Source of the DNA: Sphingobacteriia bacterium
GTDB taxonomy: Bacteria; Bacteroidota; Bacteroidia; Chitinophagales; Chitinophagaceae
Assembly (NCBI GenBank): GCA_017304675.1
Contig: JAFKLS010000019.1
Location: forward strand, 372,001-436,000
Reading direction: 5' to 3'
Length of the DNA: 64,000 nt
Shown here: in pieces, positions 1-8,373 of the stretch
Numbering within the stretch: the stretch's first letter is position 1
Layout of the letters: every line of letters begins with the position of its first letter
Program-made: the position numbers and the translations under genes
The notes under the pieces: model-generated
Told to the model about the DNA's origin: nothing
Seen by the model: the letters and a program-made list of their open reading frames with translations, nothing else
The model's database searches: none

Positions 1-217
1 CTCTTGAGATATGATTGGAGAGATTTCTCACTACGTTCAAAATGACGTTTTTCTTTTTGGAGTCATTGTTAGCCCCCTAATCAACAATTAACAACATAAT
101 ACTTCGATAAACTGTGCATGACAAAGAGATCCTGAATCAAGTTCAGGATGACCACAATTAAAAGATTCGAAGATATACTTTGTAAAAAGAACCTACTTAC
201 TACTTACTACTTACTAC
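1..217. repeat. Left-edge intergenic region with REP-like elements
   Basis: No gene is visible here. Around 21-46 lies an element containing AGATTTCTCACTACGTTC followed by AAATGACG. It resembles dispersed intergenic elements that I recall from many Bacteroidota genomes. At 129-149 there is a perfect hairpin with stem ATCCTGAA/TTCAGGAT and a 5-nt loop TCAAG. Its wording is also typical of dispersed REP-like sequences. Their function is unknown. They could act as transcript ends for the gene that stops at 218. Confidence 0.5.
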
Positions 218-220
218 TTA
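193..220. repeat. Four perfect tandem copies of CTACTTA
   Basis: Four uninterrupted copies of the 7-mer CTACTTA run from 193 to 220. The last copy supplies the stop codon of the minus-strand phosphatase-superfamily gene. Read on the minus strand, TAAGTAG repeats put further stops in line behind the first, so slippage would hardly alter the protein. Confidence 0.8.
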
Positions 221-1327
221 TTTATCCGCTACCGTTATCAAACTCATTTCTATTGGTGTTGGTAATAAAGAGGCAATGGGTTCTGCAACAATATGATTGG
301 TAGTAAATTGAAACCCTAACAAAGAAGTGATGGTAGATGCAATTTGTTTCTGATACAATTGCATTGGAGTTTTTATTTCTCCAATCGGTTTAATATCCGG
401 TCCAATGGCAGCCAACCATATTTGTCCGGACTCCGGTATCTCCTCTCCGTGGTCTTTCCAATTTTCTTTCACTGCATCTCCTCTCCCATGATCGCAAGTA
501 ATGATCAATGTTGTTTTGTTTGTGTATTGCGGTGTGGATTGTATATAATTCCACAGATCTGCGATCATCGCATCAATTGCATGTGCACTTTTTAAATATT
601 GATCGTATTGTCCGCTGTGAGCAAAATCATCCGTTTCATCAAATCCAATAAACATCATTTTAGGATGATTGGCCTTCATGTATTCTCTCGCAGCGAAATA
701 AGTGAACACATCTAATCGCACATCTAAAGGTTTTGCAGAGAGAGATTGCATTTCTTTGATAAGTGATAAGTTGGAATTATCGAATCCATCATTGTCCATA
801 CCTGCATTAATGTAGAAATGGCTTTCAGGTTTGTTTAAAATGTATGGAAATACATCCCATGTTGCAAACGCAGCCACTTGGTTTCGATAACCTTCTTGCT
901 TGCTAACAAACTCTAAAATATTTTCATTAGGATTTAAAATCTTTTCATTCGAACTAACATTTGTATCAGGATAACCTGTAAGCAATTCATTGTAACCCGG
1001 ATAAGAAAACTTATAGGGATTGGCATTATCTAATTTGTTGCTGAAATAACGATTGCCATAGAGTTGCCCTTGCCTGGCAACAATATTCCACAAAAAAGGA
1101 AATAAGATTTTTCTTCTTTCACTCACATTATCATCCCAAAAATCCTTGAAGGTTTCAACAGTATCTTTTGTAAAGCGAATATCTTTCAGTAATTGTTTAT
1201 CAGCTCCCGAAAAAACTTCCTGCCAACGCATGCCATCCAATGTAACAATAATAACATTTTCTGTTTTCTGGGCTTGTAAACAAATGGTAACCATCAAACA
1301 CAAAATCAATCCTGCTAAACTTTTCAT
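218..1327 (-). CDS. Exported alkaline phosphatase-superfamily protein (phosphodiesterase-like)
   Basis: About 369 residues. The ATG at 1327 starts a clear signal peptide (MKSLAGLILCLMV...LQAQ); an in-frame TTG at 1345 is a poorer start. The mature N-terminus contains VIIVTLDGMRWQEVF, the metal-binding and nucleophile region of type I phosphodiesterase/alkaline phosphatase-superfamily enzymes. Later come FIGFDETDDFAHSG and TLIITCDHGRG, which look like the D/H metal ligands of the second half of the site. It probably hydrolyses phosphate or sulfate esters in the periplasm, substrate unknown. It is transcribed alone and divergently from the ABC ATPase. Family assignment is firm; specificity is not. 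Confidence 0.8.
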   Translation of the reverse strand: MKSLAGLILCLMVTICLQAQKTENVIIVTLDGMRWQEVFSGADKQLLKDIRFTKDTVETFKDFWDDNVSERRKILFPFLWNIVARQGQLYGNRYFSNKLDNANPYKFSYPGYNELLTGYPDTNVSSNEKILNPNENILEFVSKQEGYRNQVAAFATWDVFPYILNKPESHFYINAGMDNDGFDNSNLSLIKEMQSLSAKPLDVRLDVFTYFAAREYMKANHPKMMFIGFDETDDFAHSGQYDQYLKSAHAIDAMIADLWNYIQSTPQYTNKTTLIITCDHGRGDAVKENWKDHGEEIPESGQIWLAAIGPDIKPIGEIKTPMQLYQKQIASTITSLLGFQFTTNHIVAEPIASLLPTPIEMSLITVADK

Positions 1328-1439
1328 ACGAATGGTGTTTAGCAAAATTCAAACCTTTAAGTAAAGAGATTGTTGCGTTGATATTAATATTAGTTGAATG
1401 AATTATTAAGAAATTGTTTTCTCTTCTTATTTTCGGTGT

Positions 1440-2393
1440 ATGGCTTTATTAGAGGTAAAGAATCTTTCTAAAAAGATCAATAACAATCTTGCGGTTGAGG
1501 ATGTTTCTTTTGTTCAAACCGAATTACAAAAAATGGCCATTGTGGGTGCAACCGGCTCAGGTAAAACAACATTGTTGAAAATGATCGGCGGGTTGATTCA
1601 ACCGGATAACGGTGTTATTTTGTTGAGTCAGCAAAAAGTGTTGGGGCCAGATTATAAACTATTGCCCGGCCATGAAAAGATTGCCTATGTTAGTCAATAT
1701 TTTGAACTGAGAAGTAATTACAAAGTATTTGAAAGATTGGAAATGGCTAATAAAATGGAGGAAGCCGATGCAGAACACATTTATGAAGTGTGCAAAATTC
1801 AACATTTGCTGAAACGCAGAACAGATGAGCTTTCCGGAGGAGAAAGGCAAAGAATTGTTTTAGCATCCCTTCTTACAACAAAGCCCAGTTTACTATTGTT
1901 AGATGAACCTTTCTCCAATCTCGATAACATTCATAAACACATTATTAAAACAGTGATACACGATATAGGCGAACAATTGAACACTACCTGTATCCTTGTA
2001 TCGCACGATGCAACAGACGTATTATCGTGGGCAGACAGGATTGTAGTAATGCATGAAGGGCATATTATTCAGGATGATACAACTGAAAAGGTTTATTACT
2101 ACCCTTTTAATGAGTATGCTGCGGCTTTGTTAGGCCATTACAATATGATTTCTGAAGAATTAGCAGCAAGCCTGTTATCTGCAACAGGGCAAAAAATCAT
2201 TCGCCCTGAACAATTCATTATTACAAATCAAGAGGCAGGCTCAATTACAGGCATCATAATTGGCATTCAGTTTTATGGCAATTATAAAATAGCCATTGTT
2301 AAAACGGCATTCCAAACAATACAGGTGCAATTACAACAAAACGCATTCATTGGCGATATTGTTTATATTCAGCTAAAAGAAAAATATATTTGA
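1440..2393 (+). CDS. ABC transporter ATP-binding protein (orphan)
   Basis: 317 residues. Walker A GATGSGKTT is at 36-44, the signature LSGGERQR at 131-138, Walker B LLLLDEP at 151-157 and the switch histidine at about 189. After about residue 240 comes a TOBE-like beta domain, as in importer ATPases of the spermidine/iron/molybdate type, where it often has a regulatory role. No permease or binding-protein gene lies next to it, which is odd for an importer ATPase. A GNAT gene follows after 3 nt, so the two are probably co-transcribed. The partner may be encoded elsewhere or the protein may have another role. Confidence 0.85.
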   Translation: MALLEVKNLSKKINNNLAVEDVSFVQTELQKMAIVGATGSGKTTLLKMIGGLIQPDNGVILLSQQKVLGPDYKLLPGHEKIAYVSQYFELRSNYKVFERLEMANKMEEADAEHIYEVCKIQHLLKRRTDELSGGERQRIVLASLLTTKPSLLLLDEPFSNLDNIHKHIIKTVIHDIGEQLNTTCILVSHDATDVLSWADRIVVMHEGHIIQDDTTEKVYYYPFNEYAAALLGHYNMISEELAASLLSATGQKIIRPEQFIITNQEAGSITGIIIGIQFYGNYKIAIVKTAFQTIQVQLQQNAFIGDIVYIQLKEKYI

Positions 2394-2396
2394 TGT

Positions 2397-2942
2397 ATGG
2401 AAAATATCGTATTCAGTAATAAGAACATAAGCATTGCGTTACAAAACGATGCTGGTAGCATTACTACTTTATTAAATAGTGCCTACAGAGGAGAAAGCTC
2501 AAAACAAGGCTGGACCACCGAAGCGCATTTAATTGCCGGAGAAGTAAGAACCGATGACCAAAATGTGTTAGATGTGATGCAACAACCCAATAGTGTTATT
2601 TTAAAATACAAAGACGATAATGACCAAATAATAGGTTGTGTAAACCTTCAAAAACATGGTGGCAGGATTTACCTGGGCATGTTTAGCGTTTCACCTTCAC
2701 TTCAGGGAGGAGGCATAGGCAGGCAGTTGTTAAAAGCTGCAGAAGAATATACTTTACAGATGCAATGCCATTCAATTTACATGACGGTTATTTCTGTTAG
2801 AAAAGAACTGATAGATTGGTATAAAAGAAATGGCTATGCAGATACAGGCGAAAGAAAACCCTTTGCTGAAGATGACCTAACTGGCAAACACCTGCAATCT
2901 TTAGAGTTTATGGTATTGGAAAAAGAGTTGGCACACAACTGA
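2397..2942 (+). CDS. GNAT family N-acetyltransferase
   Basis: 181 residues. The acetyl-CoA binding motif is seen as SVSPSLQGGGIGRQLL (Q-x-x-G-x-G pattern), followed by a YKRNGY segment typical of the C-terminal part of the GNAT fold. The substrate cannot be told from sequence. It starts 3 nt after the ABC ATPase stop, so translation is probably coupled. Its stop codon abuts that of holA on the other strand: the palindrome TGATCA at 2940-2945 provides both TGA stops. Confidence 0.85.
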   Translation: MENIVFSNKNISIALQNDAGSITTLLNSAYRGESSKQGWTTEAHLIAGEVRTDDQNVLDVMQQPNSVILKYKDDNDQIIGCVNLQKHGGRIYLGMFSVSPSLQGGGIGRQLLKAAEEYTLQMQCHSIYMTVISVRKELIDWYKRNGYADTGERKPFAEDDLTGKHLQSLEFMVLEKELAHN

Positions 2943-3941
2943 TCAGAACATCATTTTAACAACCAGCTCTTTTAACAGATCGGCATCTGAAGTACCTGCA
3001 TCATGAATGCCGATACTTCTTAAGTTATATTGATGCAGCAACAATAATGTTTTTTCAACGCCTTCCTGTTTGTAATTCTTTGCAGCAAGTATATAGTCTT
3101 TAATAAAAAAAGGATGTATGCCAATACTGGCGGCAATAGACTTCTCGTCTCCTCCGGAAGAAGCCAGCACCATATATACTTTACTGAAAAAATTATATAA
3201 AGAAGGCAATACAAGTTGTATAGGTGCTGCCTTAGGGTTAGCTGCGAAATACTGAATAATCCTGATTGCTTTTGCAAGATCTCTCTTCACTAACGCATCC
3301 TGCAATTCAAACACATTAAACTCTTTGCTAACTCCTATATAATGTTCAATATCGTCTTCAGTTATATTCTTTCGTGTTCCAAGGTTAATAGAAAGTTTCT
3401 CTATTTCATTCTGTATCCTGCTCAAATCATTCCCAATATGGTCTACCAGCAACATCAATGCTTTCTGCGAAATGGTTAAGCCCATTCGCTGCACGGCCTG
3501 GTTTGCCCATTCCGGCAATTGATTATCGTATAATTTTTTGGTACTGAGTAACTCCCCTTTTTGTTTCAGGGTTTTAGCAAGTTTACTTCTGCCATCTACT
3601 TTTTTTTCTTTATAGCTTACTACAAAAACAGTAGAGGCCAGAGGGCTTTCTATATAGGCTTCCAGCTTCTCAATATCACGCATTTGCTGCGCTTCTTTAA
3701 GTAAAACAACCTGCCGCTCTGCAAACATCGGGTAACGCCTGCAGGCATTTACAACTGCCGCCCAATCGGCATCTTTTCCATAAAAGATTGTAAGGTTAAA
3801 ACCAGCTTCATTTTCATTTAAAATATTATGCTCGGCAAAGCTCATCACCTCATCAATAAAAAACGGCTCTTCGCCCTCGAGCCAATACACTGGTTTGAAC
3901 ATTCCCTTCTTCCAATCTGAAATGATTTTTTCGGCAGACAT
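2943..3941 (-). CDS. holA: DNA polymerase III subunit delta
   Basis: About 332 residues from the ATG at 3941 (MSAEKIISDWKKG); upstream in-frame codons only read through a low-complexity TTCATTTT repeat. The delta clamp-loader pattern is visible: FKPVYWLEGEEPFFIDE near the N-terminus, a Walker-like region without a functional P-loop, LLVDHIGNDLSRIQNEIEKLS in the middle, and a C-terminal helical collar domain. In the clamp loader it opens the beta ring during replication. It lies downstream of the exonuclease gene on the same strand, with a 64-nt gap. Confidence 0.88.
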   Translation of the reverse strand: MSAEKIISDWKKGMFKPVYWLEGEEPFFIDEVMSFAEHNILNENEAGFNLTIFYGKDADWAAVVNACRRYPMFAERQVVLLKEAQQMRDIEKLEAYIESPLASTVFVVSYKEKKVDGRSKLAKTLKQKGELLSTKKLYDNQLPEWANQAVQRMGLTISQKALMLLVDHIGNDLSRIQNEIEKLSINLGTRKNITEDDIEHYIGVSKEFNVFELQDALVKRDLAKAIRIIQYFAANPKAAPIQLVLPSLYNFFSKVYMVLASSGGDEKSIAASIGIHPFFIKDYILAAKNYKQEGVEKTLLLLHQYNLRSIGIHDAGTSDADLLKELVVKMMF

Positions 3942-3949
3942 ATTGCAAA

Positions 3950-3981
3950 TGAAGAATGAAAAATGAAAAGTGAAAAATGAA
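3950..3981. repeat. TTCATTTT-type low-complexity repeat before holA
   Basis: On the minus strand the 5' leader of holA reads as four near-copies of TTCATTTT/TTCACTTT/TTCATTCT. Such pyrimidine-rich strings recur in intergenic regions of related genomes, from memory. The repeat extends the open frame in front of the real start codon and would mislead start prediction. Confidence 0.6.
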
Positions 3982-4005
3982 TTTATACCCAATTATATTA
4001 AACGC

Positions 4006-4719
4006 TCAGGATACAATTGTAATATCTTTCTCCTGCAATAATGGGTATTGATGAAATTTGAGAATGATATTGGCAGTTACCGCTACATCTCTCTGGCAGT
4101 AATCTACAATTCTTTGTAAATCCTTCTCTTCGTAGTATACATGTTGCACCATACTGCCATCTATATCTGTTTTAGAAGTACCAATGCCTAAAACATTGGC
4201 CAGCAGATGAAGTGAAATATAATTTTTATTATCGCCGAATTTCCACCAGTTAAGTGTATCAAACATTTTAGTTTCCCAGGGCTTTTTATCATGTAGTTGC
4301 AGGTATTCAGGGAGGCGGAGGCCATTAACCAGTATCCTGCGGCAAATGAACGGCACATCAAATTCTTTAATATTGTGGCCGCCAAAAATAAATTGTTTAT
4401 TATGCAGGTATACTTTATTGCATAAATCTATAAAAGCAGTCAACAATTCTTTTTCATTCTCCCCATAAATACTTTTTACTCTCAATTTGCATTCCCCGGG
4501 AGAAGCTTCTGTAAAAAAAGCCGTGGAAATACAAATAATTTTACCGAATTCTGCCATAATTCCGGCCCTTTTCAGGTACATCTCTGCCGAATCGCTATTT
4601 TCTGGCACAGTTTTGGAAATCTTATCTGTCCAAAGGTTCTTCCAATTATCATCTAACAAAGAATAATTTTGCTGAACCGGCACCGTTTCAATATCAATAA
4701 TCAATAAGTCTTTCAACAT
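4006..4719 (-). CDS. PolB-like DEDDy 3'-5' exonuclease domain protein
   Basis: About 237 residues from the ATG at 4719 (MLKDLLIIDIETVP); the longer frame reads through the divergent promoter region. Exo I is seen as DIETVP, Exo II as GGHNIKEFDVPF and Exo III as YCQRDVAVT, where Y-x-x-x-D marks the DEDDy subclass. This matches the family of predicted exonucleases related to the proofreading domain of B-family polymerases, present here without a polymerase. It probably degrades or trims DNA or RNA 3' ends. It stands in front of holA on the same strand, consistent with a replication or repair role (inference). Confidence 0.82.
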   Translation of the reverse strand: MLKDLLIIDIETVPVQQNYSLLDDNWKNLWTDKISKTVPENSDSAEMYLKRAGIMAEFGKIICISTAFFTEASPGECKLRVKSIYGENEKELLTAFIDLCNKVYLHNKQFIFGGHNIKEFDVPFICRRILVNGLRLPEYLQLHDKKPWETKMFDTLNWWKFGDNKNYISLHLLANVLGIGTSKTDIDGSMVQHVYYEEKDLQRIVDYCQRDVAVTANIILKFHQYPLLQEKDITIVS

Positions 4720-4747
4720 AAAGTTTAAATTAGTAAAAAATAATAAA

Positions 4748-5719
4748 ATGAACCAATCATCTACACCCCAACCTTCCAAGAACAACAGAAAAACCATAGA
4801 AGCCATTTTGGTGGCTGCATTAATATTAACCTGGGGCTATATTATTTACGATAAAAGCAAAACAAAAGAGATTGTAACACAAAAAGACAGCCAGATTGGG
4901 CAAATTACCAATGCTAAAGATTCTTTACAGGTTTTATTTAACAATGCTTCTGCCAGAATAGATTCTATTGCCGGCAGCAATGTTCAGTTACAGGGAGACC
5001 TTGCCACAAAGAATGCAGAGATTCTTACTCTAAAATCGAACATAAGAGGTATTCTTAACAAAAAGAACGCCAGTGATTCTGAACTGAAACAAGCAAAAAG
5101 TATGATTACGGAGTTAAATGGAAAAATTGATGACCTATATGTACAGATTAACCAGTTGAAAGAGGAAAACCAGCAATTAACCACCACCAATAAGCAACTC
5201 AATACAGAAAAAACACAATTAACAACCGACAAAAAGAATTTAGAGAGTGACCTCGCAACGACACAGACCGAAAACAAAAACCTGGCAGATAAAGTAGACG
5301 TGGCTTCTACTTTACATGCATCGAATATTGCTGTTGCAGCCATGAAAGTAAAAAGCAATGGCTCTGAAAGAGAAACAAGCAGTGCAAAAAAAGCAGACCT
5401 CTTTACTATTTCCTGTATACTGGATGAGAACAGGGTAACACCCAGTGGTAAAAAAACATTGTATGTATGTGTATCTGATCCTGATGGCAACCCTTCAGGA
5501 ACAGAAGGTACGTTTACTACAAGAGAAGGAGATGTAAAATCTTACAGTAACAGGGTTGAAATTAATTACGAACAAGGCAAATCTTCCGTTGTAAGTTTTA
5601 ACTGGAAGCCGGGAGATAAATTTAAAACCGGAGATTACAAAATAGAAATATACAATAACGGTTTTAAAATTGGTGAAGGACATAAAACTTTAAAGAAAGG
5701 CGGTTTTCTGGGACTATAA
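4748..5719 (+). CDS. Membrane-anchored coiled-coil protein of unknown function
   Basis: 323 residues. A short basic, proline-rich head is followed by one membrane segment (about 18-36), then a long coiled coil (about 45-185) rich in Q, N, K, T with repeated L/I heptads, then a globular beta-rich C-terminus (about 205-323). I do not recognise a named family. The expected topology is a cytoplasmic N-terminus with the coiled coil and C-terminal domain outside. It is divergent from the exonuclease with only 28 nt between starts and ends at an intrinsic terminator. Confidence 0.7.
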   Translation: MNQSSTPQPSKNNRKTIEAILVAALILTWGYIIYDKSKTKEIVTQKDSQIGQITNAKDSLQVLFNNASARIDSIAGSNVQLQGDLATKNAEILTLKSNIRGILNKKNASDSELKQAKSMITELNGKIDDLYVQINQLKEENQQLTTTNKQLNTEKTQLTTDKKNLESDLATTQTENKNLADKVDVASTLHASNIAVAAMKVKSNGSERETSSAKKADLFTISCILDENRVTPSGKKTLYVCVSDPDGNPSGTEGTFTTREGDVKSYSNRVEINYEQGKSSVVSFNWKPGDKFKTGDYKIEIYNNGFKIGEGHKTLKKGGFLGL

Positions 5720-5750
5720 TCCCTCTATCGAATAAACCCTTATGATAACT

Positions 5751-5783
5751 AAAAGCAGTTGCTCCTGTAGCCACTGCTTTTTT
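5751..5783 (+). terminator. Intrinsic terminator after the coiled-coil gene
   Basis: Stem AAAAGCAGT (5751-5759) pairs with ACTGCTTTT (5773-5781). An inner GCT/AGC pair shortens the loop, and the hairpin ends in a run of T to 5783. It lies 31 nt after the stop codon at 5719. Confidence 0.85.
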
Positions 5784-5818
5784 ACATATAATAATTTATT
5801 AGCGCTTACCTTTAAGGC

Positions 5819-6979
5819 ATGTGGCAACAATGGATGAACTGGAGAACAGCATTGGTAATGGTGGCCATTACCATTACTTGTGGTACCGTTATATATTCTA
5901 ATTACTTATCGGAGAAGCTTAAAACAGAGCAACGGAAAAAAGTAGAGGCCTGGGTTGAAGCTCAAAAAACATTATTATACTCGGGAGATAAAATAAGTTT
6001 AAATCTTGCAGCCAAAATATCGGCAGATAACGATGATATTCCTATTATTGAGACTGATGAAAACAATATACCTACAGGCAATTACATTAACTTAGATAGC
6101 GCCAATATTATTGCAGACAAACAGTTTCTCGTACGTAAAATAACCCTATTCAGCCTGCATGCAAAACCAATAGAAGTGGTTATTAGCCGTGTGCCTTACC
6201 TAGTGAATAAATATTACTATGGAGAAAGCAGGCTACAACAGCAAATTCGTTTCTATCCAATTGTTCAGTTAGCTATTGTTACATTATTCATTATTATTTT
6301 AATTATTGCCCAAAGAAATAGTTATCAAAACACGCAAAACAAATTATGGGCAGGCATGGCCAAAGAAACAGCGCACCAGTTAGGAACACCGGTTAGCAGC
6401 CTGGAAGGATGGGTTGAAATTTTAAAAGAAAAATACAATAACGAACCCTTTGTGCATGAAATGGAAAAAGATGTAGATCGTTTGCTGTTGGTAACAGACA
6501 GGTTTGGAAAGATTGGCAGTAAGCCTACTACGGAAAAAAGAAATATTATCCGGCAGATTGAACAGATAATGGACTATATTAAAAAAAGAGCAGGTGGCAA
6601 TGTGGAATTTATATTGGAAACCAATAAACCTGATGTTGAATTAAACATTTCGCCATCATTGTTCGATTGGGTTACAGAAAATTTATTGAAGAATGCTTTA
6701 GATGCTATGGAGGGGAAAGGCAGAATAGTAATAACCGTTATAGAAAGGGAAGCTGTTGTGGAAATTAATTTTTCCGATACGGGGAAAGGAATTCCCAAAC
6801 AAAACTGGGGCAAGGTTTTTAAACCCGGCTTCAGTACCAAAAAAAGAGGCTGGGGTTTGGGGCTAACACTTACCAAGCGAATTATAGAAGAATACCATCA
6901 TGGTAAAATCTATGTTTCGCATAGTGAGCAAGACAAAGGCACTACATTTTCAATAGCCTTAAAAAAGCAGCAGCAATAA
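5819..6979 (+). CDS. Sensor histidine kinase (orphan)
   Basis: 386 residues. Membrane segments at about 10-28 and 147-165 flank an extracytoplasmic region of about 115 residues. The cytoplasmic part has a HisKA-like helix with ETAHQLGTP (phospho-accepting His about 186), then an ATPase domain: N-box ENLLKNALDAM (287-297), G1 DTGKGIP (320-326), G2 GWGLGLT (344-350). No response regulator lies beside it, so its partner is unknown. The lack of an obvious HAMP or PAS domain makes it a compact kinase. Confidence 0.87.
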   Translation: MWQQWMNWRTALVMVAITITCGTVIYSNYLSEKLKTEQRKKVEAWVEAQKTLLYSGDKISLNLAAKISADNDDIPIIETDENNIPTGNYINLDSANIIADKQFLVRKITLFSLHAKPIEVVISRVPYLVNKYYYGESRLQQQIRFYPIVQLAIVTLFIIILIIAQRNSYQNTQNKLWAGMAKETAHQLGTPVSSLEGWVEILKEKYNNEPFVHEMEKDVDRLLLVTDRFGKIGSKPTTEKRNIIRQIEQIMDYIKKRAGGNVEFILETNKPDVELNISPSLFDWVTENLLKNALDAMEGKGRIVITVIEREAVVEINFSDTGKGIPKQNWGKVFKPGFSTKKRGWGLGLTLTKRIIEEYHHGKIYVSHSEQDKGTTFSIALKKQQQ

Positions 6980-6981
6980 AA

Positions 6982-7290
6982 TCAATCCATTTCTTCCTGC
7001 CTGCAAACTACTTTTTGCTCTTGTTCCAGGCCAAAGCAGTTTACAACGGCAAACCATTGCTGCAAAGCCTGAGGAGTAGCCATATCGTTAAACAAGTCTG
7101 CCTCGCCGCAAAGGCTTAAAAGTTCATTACCATGTTTTAGCTTTTCCTGAGTACTTGCCTTTTCGTTGGACAACCTTTGAAAGCTTTGTCTGATACGGCT
7201 TAGTTTATCGTCCGATAAATGATCAAAAGCATGTTGCTGCATTAATTGCCCTGCTGCATTTACCAACATACTGTAAGTTGTGTTTTGCAT
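6982..7290 (-). CDS. Small protein of unknown function (102 aa)
   Basis: 102 residues, probably alpha-helical and soluble, with no signal peptide or membrane segment. It contains two well separated cysteines near the C-terminus and one in the middle. I do not recognise a family. It is convergent with the histidine kinase with 2 nt between the two stops. A coding reading is supported by the clean frame from ATG to stop and the absence of a better competing frame. Confidence 0.6.
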   Translation of the reverse strand: MQNTTYSMLVNAAGQLMQQHAFDHLSDDKLSRIRQSFQRLSNEKASTQEKLKHGNELLSLCGEADLFNDMATPQALQQWFAVVNCFGLEQEQKVVCRQEEMD

Positions 7291-7397
7291 AAGGTAAAAT
7301 TTATGTTCGCAATTACTATATAAGACAATAATTTGCTGTTAAACGTTTATTAGCAAATTGTTACTGCAATAATTACGTGCATAACTTGGTAATAAGT

Positions 7398-7427
7398 ATA
7401 GAGGTTGGAAACTAATCCAACCTCTAT
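7398..7427 (-). terminator. Strong hairpin downstream of the GIN-domain gene
   Basis: A perfect 12-bp stem, ATAGAGGTTGGA (7398-7409) with TCCAACCTCTAT (7416-7427), closes a 6-nt loop. It begins 33 nt after the GIN gene stop on the minus strand. There is no T-run after it on either strand, so it could be a weak terminator or a 3'-end stabiliser. Confidence 0.6.
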
Positions 7428-7460
7428 CAAAACATCCAACTATATTCAATAACATTATAC

Positions 7461-8114
7461 TTATTTGCTCCTTTTCACTTCTCCTCCGCTGCTAACAGAA
7501 ATATTTTTAATAACTCCATCTCCTTTGTATCTAACACCTCCTCCACTACTTGCTTTAGCAGATAATTCTTTATTTACGGTTACCTTAACGGTTCCGCCGC
7601 TGCTTGCTCTGGCAGTACAGATTTCTGTTATTAGATTATAGCCGGAAAATTCGGCGCCACTGCTGCTTTCCACACCCAGGCTCTTTACCGAACCATCAAT
7701 TTTTATTTGTGCTCCGCTGGAAACATCCACATCTAACATATCTGTTTTCAGTGTACCGGAAATACTGCTGCCACTACTGGCGTGAAGACTGTTTAATGTT
7801 TTATAACTAACATACACTTTGGCATTCCAGTTTTTAAAATTCTTCCAGAAACTCCAGTCATTCTTTCTCGATATTTTTAAAATCCCTCCTTCCACAACGG
7901 TTTCAATCCTGCTGATAATATCATTATCTGATGCCGTTACAGCCAGCTCTTCTTTATCTGATTGAGTGATGAATACTTCAATACCGGCGGCAGAACTAAT
8001 ACCATGAAAAGAGCTCACTTTTCTCTTTTCTGCATTTTTTGCATCAATTGTATTTTGACTAAAAGAAGCTGTAGTTGCAAAAATAACAGCAAGCACTAAA
8101 AATAATTTTCTCAT
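7461..8114 (-). CDS. Exported GIN-domain (DUF2807) protein
   Basis: 217 residues with a signal peptide (MRKLFLVLAVIFATTASFSQ). The mature part starts with a head region (KRKVSSFHGISSAAGIEVFI) typical of DUF2807. It then shows repeated ASSG / SSGA / SSGG turns spaced about 15-20 residues apart, as expected for a short beta-helix. The family is common in Bacteroidota and its function is unclear; a surface or periplasmic adhesive role has been guessed. It is transcribed alone. Confidence 0.87.
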   Translation of the reverse strand: MRKLFLVLAVIFATTASFSQNTIDAKNAEKRKVSSFHGISSAAGIEVFITQSDKEELAVTASDNDIISRIETVVEGGILKISRKNDWSFWKNFKNWNAKVYVSYKTLNSLHASSGSSISGTLKTDMLDVDVSSGAQIKIDGSVKSLGVESSSGAEFSGYNLITEICTARASSGGTVKVTVNKELSAKASSGGGVRYKGDGVIKNISVSSGGEVKRSK

Positions 8115-8373
8115 AAATAAACTTTCAGATGAAACGGGAAGGCCGAAAAAAAGTTACACCTCATTCTCTTTTTGGGATGAACGGTAGAAAATGGTTAAGG
8201 GTTATGAAGATGCGTTATGATTAGTGGATTCTCAGGTATTATAGTTTCGAGAGAAGGGGCAAATCTTGGCGAAGCAATTTCACTGCATTAATTATTATAT
8301 ATTACAGTTAATAAATTGTTGCGGTATATCTCTTGGTCTTTTTTCGTAGCCTTTGAACCGAAATACATTCTTA
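8115..8373. other. Intergenic region without a clear gene
   Basis: 259 nt between the GIN gene start and the glgB stop. I find only a 31-codon open frame on the plus strand with no supporting signal, and no clear terminator for glgB. The region must carry the promoter of the GIN gene, but I see no good TAnnTTTG match. Confidence 0.4.

Noticed and set aside
193..220. CRISPR-like or att-site repeat
   Set aside because: The unit is only 7 bp with no spacers, and no integrase or tRNA lies nearby; it is a simple tandem repeat.
4984..5490. Open frame on the minus strand inside the coiled-coil gene
   Set aside because: It is the mirror of a low-complexity coiled coil, has no recognisable domain, and the plus-strand frame has a membrane segment, heptads and a terminator.
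8115..8373. A 31-codon open frame starting near 8128 on the plus strand
   Set aside because: Too short, basic and without a ribosome or promoter signal; no neighbour suggests a small peptide gene.
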